Assembly (NCBI GenBank): GCA_009840525.1
Contig: VXNP01000125.1
Coordinates: forward strand, 61,252 to 125,251
Length of the DNA stretch: 64,000 bases
Direction: 5' to 3'
From: Gammaproteobacteria bacterium
GTDB taxonomy: Bacteria > Gemmatimonadota > Gemmatimonadetes > Longimicrobiales > Gaopeijiaceae
The notes beneath the pieces are model-generated. The model was given only the letters and a program-made list of their open reading frames with translations, searched no databases and had not been told where the DNA came from. Shown here piece by piece: positions 44,450-57,314 of the stretch (within the stretch, counting starts at the first letter, position 1; every line of letters begins with the position of its first letter). The position numbers and the translations under genes are program-made.

Positions 44450-45310
44450 GTGTATCCAATCCTCTTCCGCTTTCCCGAATGGGTGCCGGTGCTCGGCGGA
44501 GAGCCGGTCACCTCCTTCGGGGTCATGCTTTTTCTCGCCTTCCTGGCGGCCGGCTACCTGCTGCGCGCGCGGATGAGCGAGACCGGCATCCATCCCGACC
44601 GCGCCTGGGACCTCGTGTTCGCCGCGGTGATCGGGGGAATCGTCGGAGCCAAGCTGTACTACGTGTTTCTCAACTTCCCCAGGCTCGTCGAGAATCCGCG
44701 CTTCCTGTTCGCGCGCGGCGGCCTGGTGTGGTACGGGGGCTTCCTCGGCGGAACCGCGGCGGTTCTGTACCAGATGAAGCGGCTCGGCCTGCCCGTGCGC
44801 CAGACCCTCGATCTGACCGCCCCGTCGATGGCGATGGCGTACGCGGTGGGGCGACTCGGGTGCTTCCTGGTCGGGGACGACTACGGCCGCCCGACGGCCT
44901 CGTGGGTGGGAATCCGCTTTCCGCAGGGTTCGCCTCCCAGTTCGGTGGACAACCTGGCCCGCTTCGGGATCGAAACGGATCCGGCTCTGGTGGAAGCCTA
45001 CGGACAGATCGTGCCGGTACATCCCACGCAGTTGTACGAGATCGCCATGGCGCTGGCGATCTTCGCGATCGTCTGGCGTCTCCGGCACGGCGCGCATCCT
45101 CCCGGCTGGGTGTTTGCGCTGTGGCTGGCGCTGGCCTCGGCGGCCCGCTTCCTGGTCGAATTCGTGCGCGCCAAGGACGACCGCTTCCTGGGCAGCCTGA
45201 CCATCGCGCAGGTCATCAGCCTCCTGCTGATCGCGGCGGCGGTGGCGGCGATGGTCCGTCTCGCGTCCCGGAACGGTGGGCCGCGCCCGAAGAAGGCGAG
45301 GGCGCCGTGA
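44450..45310 (+). CDS. lgt: Prolipoprotein diacylglyceryl transferase
   Basis: 286 residues, about seven helices. It adds diacylglycerol to the lipobox cysteine of lipoproteins such as those at 13801 and 21893. The signature, GRxGNFxNxExxGR in E. coli, reads GRLGCFLVGDDYGR (134-147); the Arg residues are kept and the Asn is Cys, a variant seen in several phyla. HPTQLYEIAMALAIF and VWYGGFLGG are conserved. GTG 44450 has only a weak ribosome site. The stop overlaps the next gene by 4 nt (GTGA). Confidence 0.93.
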   Translation: MYPILFRFPEWVPVLGGEPVTSFGVMLFLAFLAAGYLLRARMSETGIHPDRAWDLVFAAVIGGIVGAKLYYVFLNFPRLVENPRFLFARGGLVWYGGFLGGTAAVLYQMKRLGLPVRQTLDLTAPSMAMAYAVGRLGCFLVGDDYGRPTASWVGIRFPQGSPPSSVDNLARFGIETDPALVEAYGQIVPVHPTQLYEIAMALAIFAIVWRLRHGAHPPGWVFALWLALASAARFLVEFVRAKDDRFLGSLTIAQVISLLLIAAAVAAMVRLASRNGGPRPKKARAP

Positions 45311-46191
45311 GCGATCGCGGCCGCGCATTCACCATACTTCACGGCTCGGACCTGCACTTCGGGCGGCCGCACACGCCTGCGGCCGCCGCCGACTTCCTCA
45401 CGCTGGCGCACTCCGTGTCGCCCGATGTGATCGCGCTCTCGGGCGACTTCACGCAGCGCGCCAAGAACCGCGAATACGAGGCGGCGGCCACCTACCTGAA
45501 GCGCCTTCCCCGGGTCCCGCTGGTGGTCACGCCCGGCAACCACGACGTGCCCCTGTACCGCCTGTGGGAGCGCGCCTTCGCCCCCTTCCGCAACTACCGG
45601 CGCTGGATCGCGGACGAACTCGACAGCGAACACGACCTCGGCGGAGCGGTCGTGGTCGCGCTCAACACCACCACGCCCGACCGCACCATCGTGAACGGCA
45701 ACGTGGCCGACGAGCAGTTGGAACGTGCGGCGGCGGCGTTCGCCAGAGCCGGAAACGGGGGCCTGCGTGCGCTGGTGGTGCACCACGCGCTGGTCGGAGC
45801 GCCCGAAGGGGATCTCATCGCGGCCCTCCCCCGCGCCCGCCGCATCGTCGCCCGGCTGGCCGAAATGGGCGTGGAACTGGTGCTCTTCGGCCACCTTCAT
45901 CGCGCTTTCATCTCGGTGGGGGTACCGAGCAGTCCGTCGACGAATGGCTCGGGGGAGGCGGATTCCACCGTGCTGCTGGTATGCAGCGGCACCACGGCGT
46001 CCGACCGGGGACGCGGAAGGGAGAAGGGCAAGAACAGCTGCAACCTGGTGCGGGTGACGAACGACAGGATCGCGGTGACCCGGTACCTGCGCTCGCCTTC
46101 GGCGGATGGCTTCCGGCCGGCCGCACGCGACACCTTCCCCCGCCACGACTTCGCACAGCCACCGTCGCCAGGTACCGCGGGCAGCGCGTGA
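45307..46191 (+). CDS. Metallophosphoesterase
   Basis: 294 residues of the calcineurin-like, cyclic-nucleotide/phosphodiesterase type. All metal-site blocks are present: ILHGSDLHFGRP (Asp, His), ALSGDFTQRAKNREY (Asp), VTPGNHDVPLYRLW (Asn-His-Asp), VVHHALVGAPEG (His) and LVLFGHLHRAF (His-x-His). No signal is seen, so it is probably cytosolic. It is linked by 4-nt overlaps to lgt and to the TamA gene. The substrate is unknown; it may hydrolyse a nucleotide or lipid headgroup. Confidence 0.88.
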   Translation: MSDRGRAFTILHGSDLHFGRPHTPAAAADFLTLAHSVSPDVIALSGDFTQRAKNREYEAAATYLKRLPRVPLVVTPGNHDVPLYRLWERAFAPFRNYRRWIADELDSEHDLGGAVVVALNTTTPDRTIVNGNVADEQLERAAAAFARAGNGGLRALVVHHALVGAPEGDLIAALPRARRIVARLAEMGVELVLFGHLHRAFISVGVPSSPSTNGSGEADSTVLLVCSGTTASDRGRGREKGKNSCNLVRVTNDRIAVTRYLRSPSADGFRPAARDTFPRHDFAQPPSPGTAGSA

Positions 46192-48437
46192 CCGGCAGCC
46201 TGCGCGCGCACCCGGGGCGGCGATGCGCCGGGACGGTTCTGGCCCTCCTTCCCGCCTTGCTCGCTACCGCAGTCCCCGCGTCGGCGGTCCAGGGGGAACT
46301 GGAAGAGGTCACCACGCTTCGCTTCGAGGGCAACGAGGTCTTCTCCGATCGCGCGCTGGGCGCTTCCATCATGACGCGGTCGACCGACTGCCGGCACTGG
46401 CTGCTCTCCGTCTTCTGCTGGTCCGGAAGCTCGTTCGCCATCGACGAGCACTTCCTGGGTCCGCGCGAATTCGAACGCGACGTGGTGCGCCTGCGGCTCT
46501 TCTACTACCGGCACGGATACCGGGAGGCGCTCATCGAACCGAGCCTCGACCGGAACGGGGACGGGGTTGGGATCACGTTCCATATCGACGAAGGAAGGCC
46601 GGTGCTCATCGATTCCCTGGCCTTCAACGGGCTCGATCCGCCCGGCGACCTGGATCTCCTCGACGATCTGCCGGTGAGCGCGGGAGATCCGCTCGACCAG
46701 CTGGTGCTGGGGGCGGCCCGTGATTCGCTCACCATCCGGTTGCGCAACGCCGGGTACGCCCACGCCGAAGTCCTGCTCGACATCCTCATTCCGGCCGCAC
46801 AGCCGTACGGCGCGCGGGTCAACTTCGATGTCTTCAAGGGATCTCCGGCACGCTTCGGGGCCATCTCGATCGAGGGAAACGAAAGGGTGGACCGGGGCGT
46901 CATACTGGGCATGATTCCCTTCCGCGAAGGCAGCGCCTACGACGCCGACCTCGTCTTCCAGGCGCGGCGCAACCTCTATGGCATGGAGGTCTTCAGCAAT
47001 GTCGCAGTAACGGAGGAACTGGACGCGCAGCCGGACAGCGTAATCCCCGTATCGATCACGGTGGTCGAGGGCGACATTCACCGATACCGCGCGGGAGGCG
47101 GCTGGAGCACTGCCGACTGCGTGAACGGCGAAGCCAGCTGGACCAGCCGGAATTTCTCCGGGGGCGGACGCCGGCTGCAGTTCCTCGGACGGCTCTCGAA
47201 CATCCTGAACTCCCCGCTCAACTCGACGCTCTGCCGCGATGCCGGCACCGGTCCGTACGGGCGCTACAACTGGTCGCTCTCGGCCCAGTTCTCCCAGCCC
47301 CGTCTCTTCTCGCTGCGCACCACTTTCGCCGCCAATGTGTTCTGGGAGCGACAGAGCCTGCCCGACCTCTTCGTCCGCCAGAGCCTGGGCGTCGATCTTT
47401 CCGTTACCCGGGGGGGCGCGCAGGGACGTGCGCAGACGATCTTCTTCCAGCCGACGACGGGGAAGCTGGACGCGGCGGACATCTTCTTCTGCTCCAGCTT
47501 CCTGGTATGCGACTTCGAGGGCATCGAGGTGCTGCAGCGCAGCAACTGGCTGTCGCCCGTGGGAATCCGCCTCGCGCACGAGGAGATCGGGCAAAGCATC
47601 GGTTCCGCCGCGAGATACTCGCTGATCGCCGAGATCGAGCACGCATCCGGCCTGACGGGGTCCGACTTCGCCTACAACCTGGCCGTGGGCGAGGCATCCG
47701 GAACCCGCGAATTCCTGGAAGGCTGGGTGCTGGCCGGGCGGGTACGCGGCGGATGGCTGGGCGCCGGAGGATTCGGAGCGCTGGGCCGGGAAGTCGGCTC
47801 CGAGATCGCGCACCCGCAGAAGCGGTTCTATTCGGGGGGCGCCACCTCGGTACGCGGCTTCGCCCACAACCAGTTGGGCCCGCGCGTGCTGTTCGTGGAT
47901 GTGGAGACGTTGCTGGCCCCCGGCGACGGCGGCCCGGCGCCGTGCACTCCGGATCAGATCATCGACTTCACCTGCGATCCGCGCACCCTTGGTGACGACC
48001 GCTTTACGTCCAATCCCACCGGAGGCAGCCGACTGGTCGAGGGCAACGTCGAGGTGCGCTTTCCGCTCAGCTCCGCAGACTGGCAGGGAACCCTGTTTCT
48101 CGACTTCGGCCAGGTCTGGTCCGACGACAGTGCCCGGGATCTCGCGCGCCTCGAGTGGGCCCCGGGGATGGGCGTCCGTTACTTCACCGCCATCGGTCCT
48201 CTGCGACTGGACGTGGCGTACCGGCTGAGCGGCGGCGAGGAACAGCGCGTCCTGACCTCGGGGATCCGGCCCTACCATTCCGATGTCGATCACGACGAGG
48301 CAAGGCTGGCCGCGGCGCCCGATTTCGTTCGCTCGGGCCGGCTCGAGATTCTTCCGCACCCGGTGCTGTACGGCGAATCCGCGGATTGGTCGCTGAGCCG
48401 GCTTCAGCTCCATCTCTCCCTGGGACAGGTCTTCTGA
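46188..48437 (+). CDS. Omp85-family outer membrane protein, TamA-like
   Basis: 749 residues. A signal peptide (VLALLPALLATAVPASAVQG) is followed by POTRA repeats (VTTLRFEGNEVFSDRALGAS; FGAISIEGNERVDRGVI) and an Omp85 barrel from about residue 300. The barrel's loop-6 motif is GGATSVRGFAHNQLGPR. The mature part has eight Cys in four close pairs (TDC/VFC, ADC/TLC, FFC/LVC, APC/FTC). It lies directly before a TamB gene, so I call it TamA-like; BamA would usually neighbour skp or lpx genes. GTG 46188 overlaps the phosphoesterase gene by 4 nt. Confidence 0.85.
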   Translation: MTGSLRAHPGRRCAGTVLALLPALLATAVPASAVQGELEEVTTLRFEGNEVFSDRALGASIMTRSTDCRHWLLSVFCWSGSSFAIDEHFLGPREFERDVVRLRLFYYRHGYREALIEPSLDRNGDGVGITFHIDEGRPVLIDSLAFNGLDPPGDLDLLDDLPVSAGDPLDQLVLGAARDSLTIRLRNAGYAHAEVLLDILIPAAQPYGARVNFDVFKGSPARFGAISIEGNERVDRGVILGMIPFREGSAYDADLVFQARRNLYGMEVFSNVAVTEELDAQPDSVIPVSITVVEGDIHRYRAGGGWSTADCVNGEASWTSRNFSGGGRRLQFLGRLSNILNSPLNSTLCRDAGTGPYGRYNWSLSAQFSQPRLFSLRTTFAANVFWERQSLPDLFVRQSLGVDLSVTRGGAQGRAQTIFFQPTTGKLDAADIFFCSSFLVCDFEGIEVLQRSNWLSPVGIRLAHEEIGQSIGSAARYSLIAEIEHASGLTGSDFAYNLAVGEASGTREFLEGWVLAGRVRGGWLGAGGFGALGREVGSEIAHPQKRFYSGGATSVRGFAHNQLGPRVLFVDVETLLAPGDGGPAPCTPDQIIDFTCDPRTLGDDRFTSNPTGGSRLVEGNVEVRFPLSSADWQGTLFLDFGQVWSDDSARDLARLEWAPGMGVRYFTAIGPLRLDVAYRLSGGEEQRVLTSGIRPYHSDVDHDEARLAAAPDFVRSGRLEILPHPVLYGESADWSLSRLQLHLSLGQVF

Positions 48438-51400
48438 TGTCCGGGACAGGGCCCGCAGGGGAAACCGGAACGGGATCCGGCCTCCATCGCGCCCGCGGCG
48501 GGCGGGCTCTGCTGATCTGGGGCCTTTCGCTTGCGGCGCTCCTGTGTGCGGCGACGGTGGCGCTGGTGTACACCCGGCCGGGCCAGCGCATCGTTGTGGA
48601 AGAAGTCCTCAGCCGGGCGTCGGCACGGCTGAGCGCCGAGGTCGCGGTCTCGGGAATCCGCTCCGCCAACCTGCTCGCCGGGGTCACCCTGTCCGGCGTC
48701 ACGATCGCCGAGGCGGGACGACCCGCTTCCTTCCGCGCGGACTCGATCCGCCTTCGCTATTCGCTCCGGAGCCTGTTCGGCGGGGAGTTCGCGCTCGCCG
48801 GGCTGGAGCTCTGGAATCCCGTGCTGACGGTCGAGCGCGGTCCCGGCGAGGACGAGTCGAACTGGAGCCGCATCCTCTCCGATCCCCGGGAAGCGGCCAC
48901 AGCGCTCAACCTCCAGTCCGGTTCGGGAGACGAGGAACCCGGCCTGGTACTGCGCGACGTTTCCGTGTTCGATGGGGACGTCGTCGTGCGGATGGTCACG
49001 GACGCGGCTCCGGGAAACGCGGAGGTTGTGCCGGCGGCGGGCGGTGACGGCTATGTGCGCGAAGGGCACTTCAGCCGTATCCGCGGGCGGCTGCGGGAGG
49101 CGGAATTCGGGGCGGATCAGGCCGCATTCGACGTGTTCGCGCTGTCCCTGCAGGGGAGCGTGACCGAAGAACCGTTCGAGTTGGCCGACTATCGCGGACA
49201 GATCCTCGTGAGAGAGAACGGACTGTCCTTCGACGCCGAACGTCTTTGGCTCCCGGAGACCGAAATGTCGGGAACGGGCGCGGTCGCCTGGGACGGGGAG
49301 CTGCGCATCGACGCAAGCCTGAGCGCTCCGGTTGCTGCACTCGAGGACATCCACTGGCTGGTTCCCGGGCTGCCTCCGGCCCGCGGGTCCCTGGAACTGG
49401 GCCTCGGCCTGAGGCCGGGGTTGACTTCGCTCGCGTTCTCCTCCCTCGATCTTGGCACCGCCGACGGCGGACTCGAGGGTCGCCTCGCCCTGACCCTCAC
49501 GCCGGATTCCATGCTTCTGGACGGCGACCTCGGCCTGCAGGAGCTGAGTGCCGCCGCCTTCGATCCGTGGCTGACCTCGCCGCTCCCGTGGCGGGGTGCG
49601 CTCGCCGGCAGCCTGCGCTTCCAGGGCAGGCCGGAGGATCTGGAGGTTGCGGGCGACCTCGAGACGGTCGCGACCGCCGGGGCCGGCGCCACTTCCCGGT
49701 TTGAATTCGGGGGTCGGGTGCACGTCGGGCCGAATCCCGGCGTGACCGGCTTTTCCCTCACGTCGATGCCGTTCCAGTACAGCCTGCTGGGCGAAATGGA
49801 CGAGCCCGTCGCCATTGGAGGCTCGGGCTCGCTCAGCATCGAGGCAGGAGGACGCCTGTCGGAGGGAATCGACTTCGTCGCGGCGGCGGCGCATGCGGCT
49901 GCCGGGCTCCCGCAGTCGGACGTCACCGTCAGCGGCACGGTCGGACACGGGGAGGATGGAGCGTTCGTCGACCTGTCCGGCGACCTCCAGCCGCTGTCGT
50001 TCACCGCGCTGGGCGCGTTCTTCCCGTCCCTGCCGCTGACCGGCGAGGTCACCGGCGGCGTGAGCGCCCGCGGACCCCTCCCCGACCTCGAGGTCGAGCT
50101 CGACCTCGAGACCCCCGCAGGGCCTCTGGCCATGAACGCGCGCCTCGATGCGCGCGACATCGGCCGCAGCTACCAGGCCGAGACCGAGGTGCGCGACTTC
50201 CACCTTTCGCGCATCGTGCCCGAACTGCCGGAACCCACGATCGTGACCGGCGGCGTGTTCGTGGACGGTCGCGGGCTCCAGCCCGACTCCGTCGTGGCCG
50301 ACGTGCGAGTTCGCATCGCTTCCGCTGCGGTCGGGGTGGTTGCCGTAGACTCGGCGAGGTCCGCGTTTCGCCTGGAAGCGGGCGCGGCCACCCTGGACAC
50401 GCTGCACGCCGTGACCAGCCTGGGTACTCTGGACGCATCCGGAGACCTGGGGCTCGCGGAGGGTCTCCAGCCCGGAGAGGTCCGCATCGCTTTCGCCAGC
50501 GAATCGCTGGACGGCCTGCGGCCCTTCTTCATGGCGGGTCCGATCATCGCGGCCGACACGCTGTCGCGCCTGGAGATCGAATTGCTGCGCCTCGAGGGAA
50601 TCGATCCCGACACCCTTCCCCTGCTGAGAGAGGTCGAAGTCGATGGGCGTGTCTCGGCCGAAGCCACCCTGCGCGGCGCGGTCGATCGGTTCGCGGCGGA
50701 GGGCATCGTCACCATCGATGGCTTTCGCTTTCGCGAGAACGCAATCAGCCGGGCCGAACTGGACGTCCGGATCGACGGTCTGCCGGGGACCGACGGGCGG
50801 CTCATCGCCTCCATCCTCACCGACTCCTTCGCGGTAGAAGGCAGAGACTTCGCCTCTGCCGCCATCGAACTGGACCTTTCCCGATCCGAGGGCCGGCTGC
50901 GCGCCGACCTCGAGCGCACTGACGCCGAGAGCTACCAGGCGCGCGCCACCTACCAGGCGGACGCAACCAGCGGAGTACTTCATCTCGACGAACTCACCGC
51001 CCGCTTCGCCGGCGGCCGCTGGAATCTGGGCGGGCCGGCGCGCCTCCTGTGGGGCGGCGAGCGTTTCGTGGTCGACGACTTCAGCTTCACGCGTCCCGGC
51101 GTGGGCGGAATGAGAATTGAAGCCGACGGCGTCATCCCGCGCGGCCCCGGCCCGGCGGACTTCGAGCTGGTGGTGCGCAGCCTCCCACTGGAGCGCCTGA
51201 CCCACGTGGCGCATCTGACCGGCCTGGAGGAAGGCAACCTTCGCGGAGTGGTGAGCTTCGACCTGCGGGTATCCCAAACCGGGGACGACCCCGGAATGGA
51301 GGCGTCCTTCCAGGCCGACGGACTGGGGTACGGCAATGTGGACTTCACCCGGGTCGCGGGCGAACTCGAGTACCTCGACCGCCGGATCACCGGTGACGTC

Positions 51401-52947
51401 GAGGCGTGGAGCCAGGAAGCGCAGGTCCTGTCCGCCCGGGGCGCTCTGGCTGCGGCGCTGGGGCTCGGGCGGGTGCCCGAACGCTTCCCTGACGAACCGA
51501 TGGACATCGCGGTCGTCGCACGCGAGTTCCCGCTTGCGGTCGTTTCGCGCGTCATCCCCGGCCTCGAGGACGTCGAGGGCGTGGTCGATGGAGAACTGCG
51601 TCTCACCGGTCCCCCGGCGAACATTCGCACGAACGGCGGACTGTCTCTGGCCGGAGGCGCCCTCGTACTGCCGGAACTGGGGGTCCGGTACACGGATGTC
51701 GAGGCCGTGCTGGGGTTCACCGAGGACGCCCGCGCCACGCTCTCGGCCAGCCTGCGCTCCGGTGGGCTCGCCCGGGTGAACGGATCGCTGCACCTGCGCC
51801 CACTGCGCGACCCGGCTCTGGACCTCGCCATCGACGGAACCAGCTTCCGGGCGGTCAACCGCTATGACATCGAGGGGGTCGTCAGCGGGCAGTTGAGCCT
51901 GACCGGAAACTATCGCAGCCCGGTGGTGCAGGGGGCCCTGGACGTCGAACAGGGCACTCTCTACCTGGACGAGTTCGCGCGCTACCAGACCATCGTGGAC
52001 CTGGCGGACACCACCTTCTTCGCAGCCGTGGACACCACCCTGGCCGGCGTGCTGCCCATCATCGAGGCAGGACAGAACCCGTTCCTCGACAACCTGGTCG
52101 CCGAGATCGAACTGAGCGTGGAGAGCGACAGCTGGCTGCGCAGCCGCCAGATCGACATGGAGATCGACGGCGGCCTCGAGCTGGAGTACGACCGCGGGGC
52201 ACGCCGCTTCGTGGCGGTCGGGGAACTCGAGGCCATCCGGGGATCCTACAACTACTTCGGCCGCCGCTTCGTGGTGCAGGAGGGAACCCTCGAGTTCATC
52301 GGCATTCCCGGCGTCAACCCGAACCTGGACATCCAGGCGGTCGCCCGTCTGCGTGCCGGGGACAGCCCGCTCAACGTGATCGCCAACGTGGGCGGCACCC
52401 TGGTGGCTCCCTCGGTGTCGCTGACCAGCGACGCGGCCGCGCCCATCGAGGAACCGGAACTCGTCAGCTACCTGGTGTTCGGCAGGCCCCCTGCACTGCT
52501 GGGCTCCGGCGAGTCGTCGCTGCTGGGCGGGGCGATCATCACCGATGGTCTGTCGCTCGGTCTGGGTCGGCTGGCAGACGAGTTCCAGGAGGCCGTCGCG
52601 CAGGAAATCGGTTTCGTGGACTACTTCGCCATCTCCAACCAGCGGGCCACGCAGCGCCTTGGCCCCAATCCCAGCCTGCTGGGCACACTCGCCTCCACAC
52701 AGATCGAGTTCGGGCGCTACCTGTGGGACGATGTCTTCCTGTCCGTCGACCTGGCTCCGGTCGGGACCACCACCCAGACGCGCACCCGCATCCCCAACGC
52801 GCGCCTCGAGTGGCGCTTCGCCGACCTGTGGGGCTTCGAGAGCTTCGCCGAGGACCCGCTCCTGCGCCGGGGCGTGCTCGGGGTCCAGCAGAGCGGCCCG
52901 ACCTACGCACATTCGCTGGGGCTGTTCATCTATCGCGAGTGGGGCCG

Positions 52948-52951
<4 letters not shown>
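48437..52951 (+). CDS. TamB/YdbH-type translocation and lipid-transport protein (DUF490)
   Basis: 1504 residues. A membrane helix near 25-45 ([20 protein letters not shown]) anchors it. A long beta-rich rod follows, and the DUF490 end contains [20 protein letters not shown] and [20 protein letters not shown]. TamB proteins span the periplasm and move phospholipids or assist outer membrane proteins with TamA. ATG 48437 overlaps the TamA stop by 1 nt (TGATG), so the two are co-translated. Its stop overlaps uvrA by 4 nt. Confidence 0.9.
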
Positions 52952-55839
<2,888 letters not shown>

Positions 55840-55848
55840 ACAGCAGCC

Positions 55849-55862
55849 CGCACCCCGGTGCG
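55849..55862 (+). terminator. Short hairpin after uvrA
   Basis: CGCACC-CC-GGTGCG, with a realistic stem of five pairs and a 4-nt loop, starts 9 nt past the uvrA stop. No T-run follows. The rest of the 186-nt gap (55840-56025) has an AT-rich TTATAGGTTATG at 55896-55907 that could be a -10 region for the next operon, but no matching -35 was found. Confidence 0.3.
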
Positions 55863-56025
55863 AAACTGGCCGCGGCTCCCCGGCGTCTGCTAGTGTTATA
55901 GGTTATGCCGCCGGGTGGCGCGACATTCCGGTCGCATCGCGGCCGGCAGCACCCGCCCGGCGAGCAGGCTGACACCAGGAGCGGGCAGAGCCACCTGCCC
56001 CCCACCCCGGAGACGGAGTGAAGTC

Positions 56026-56445
56026 ATGGTAAGTCGAGAGGATGTCGAAGGCTTCCTGATCCGCATGGATCTGGACTATCAAGAGGTCGACGAGGGCATG
56101 TTCCTCGCACACGGCGACAATGGAGGCGCGGGCGTGGTGGTCCACCACTCGGATCCCGTGCTGGTGCTGCGCCTCAAGATGATGGATCTTCCGGCGGAGC
56201 CGGAGGACGAACTCACCGGGCTGTACCGCACACTGCTGGAACTCAACGCGACCGACATCGTGCACGGCGCCTACGGAATCGAGGAGGGGGAGCTGATCCT
56301 CACCGACACGCTCGAACTGGAGAACCTGGACTTCACCGAACTGCAGGCCTCGATCGAGAGTCTTCAGCTCGCGGCGTCGAGTCACATGGGCAGGATTCGC
56401 GAGCTTGCGCAGGCGAGCGGCGCACCGCAGGCGATGGAGGGCTGA
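56026..56445 (+). CDS. YbjN/type III secretion chaperone-like protein
   Basis: 139 residues, acidic, no signal. The pattern (VEGFLIRMDLDYQEVDEGM, VLRLKMMDLPAEPEDELTGL, LYRTLLELNATDIVHGAYGI, ILTDTLELENLDFTELQASI) matches the YbjN/CesT-like alpha-beta chaperone fold. Such proteins fold or regulate partners. It precedes the PspA gene by 4 nt and is likely its partner: co-occurrence suggests it controls PspA assembly. ATG 56026 has GGAG 8 nt upstream. The role is inferred from fold and neighbour only. Confidence 0.75.
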   Translation: MVSREDVEGFLIRMDLDYQEVDEGMFLAHGDNGGAGVVVHHSDPVLVLRLKMMDLPAEPEDELTGLYRTLLELNATDIVHGAYGIEEGELILTDTLELENLDFTELQASIESLQLAASSHMGRIRELAQASGAPQAMEG

Positions 56446-56449
56446 ACTC

Positions 56450-57313
56450 ATGGGAATCTTCCAGAAGCTGTCAACGCTCATCAAGTCGAACATCAACGAC
56501 CTGATCGCGAAGGCGGAAAACCCGGAGAAGATGCTCAACCAGATCATCCTCGACATGCGGGACCAGCTCGCCAAGGCGAAGCGCGATGTCGCGGGAGCGA
56601 TCGCGGACGAGCGCAAGCTCGGAGCGCAGCTCGATGCCGAGGTCAAGCAGGCGCAGGCTTGGCAGAAGCGGGCGGAGCTGGCCGTTCGGGAGGGCCGCGA
56701 CGACCTCGCCATGCAGGCTCTGAGCCGGCAGCAGGAACACTCCCAGCGCGCTCAGGCGCTGGAGCAGACCTGGCGCGCGCAGAAGGAGGAGACCGAGAAG
56801 CTCAAGGGGTCGCTCCGGACCCTGAACGACAAGATCGAGGAGGCCAAGCGCAAGCGGAACCTCCTGATCGCGAAGCAGAAGCGGGCTCAGGCGCAGAAGC
56901 GCATCCACGCCACCATGTCCGGGCTCTCGGACCAGTCGGCGTTCGACGCGTTCAACCGCATGGCGGCCAAGATCGAGGAAGAGGAACGCCGCAGCCTCGC
57001 TCAGGCGGAAGTCACCGAGGCGCTGACCGGGGATTCGCTCGAAGATGAATTCCTGAGGCTGGAATCAGGCAGCGAGGGCACCGCAGTGGACGACCGCCTG
57101 CTGGCCCTGAAGGCGAAGATGGGATTGCTTCCGGGAGGCGCGCCCGAGCCTCCGCGGCAGCTCACCGCCGGGGGCGCGTCCGCCGAGGCCGCATCCGCGG
57201 AAGACGCCGACGCCGACGATTCCGACGCCGCCTCCTCCGCTCCCGTCGCGCCCATTCAGGAGGCGCAGCTTCTCGAGGAGTTCGAGCGGCTGGGCAGAAA
57301 CGACGGGTCGTGA
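56450..57313 (+). CDS. PspA/IM30 family membrane-stress protein
   Basis: 287 residues. It starts with the family pattern (MGIFQKLSTLIKSNINDLIA, then AENPEKMLNQIILDMRDQLA) and forms a long coiled coil to about residue 215 (QEHSQRAQALEQTWRAQKEE). The last 60 residues are an acidic, Ala/Asp/Ser-rich tail before a short helix (EAQLLEEFERLGRND). PspA proteins polymerise on damaged inner membranes and repair them. No PspF, PspB or PspC genes are nearby. It is 4 nt past the YbjN-like gene and 1 nt before the transaminase start. Confidence 0.92.
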   Translation: MGIFQKLSTLIKSNINDLIAKAENPEKMLNQIILDMRDQLAKAKRDVAGAIADERKLGAQLDAEVKQAQAWQKRAELAVREGRDDLAMQALSRQQEHSQRAQALEQTWRAQKEETEKLKGSLRTLNDKIEEAKRKRNLLIAKQKRAQAQKRIHATMSGLSDQSAFDAFNRMAAKIEEEERRSLAQAEVTEALTGDSLEDEFLRLESGSEGTAVDDRLLALKAKMGLLPGGAPEPPRQLTAGGASAEAASAEDADADDSDAASSAPVAPIQEAQLLEEFERLGRNDGS

Positions 57314-57314
57314 C

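Noticed and set aside
48404..52912. A 1500-codon open antisense frame across the TamB gene, and similar long antisense frames over sdhA, selD and the TamA gene.
   Set aside because: They are a by-product of GC-rich codon bias; their translations are low-complexity and match no family.
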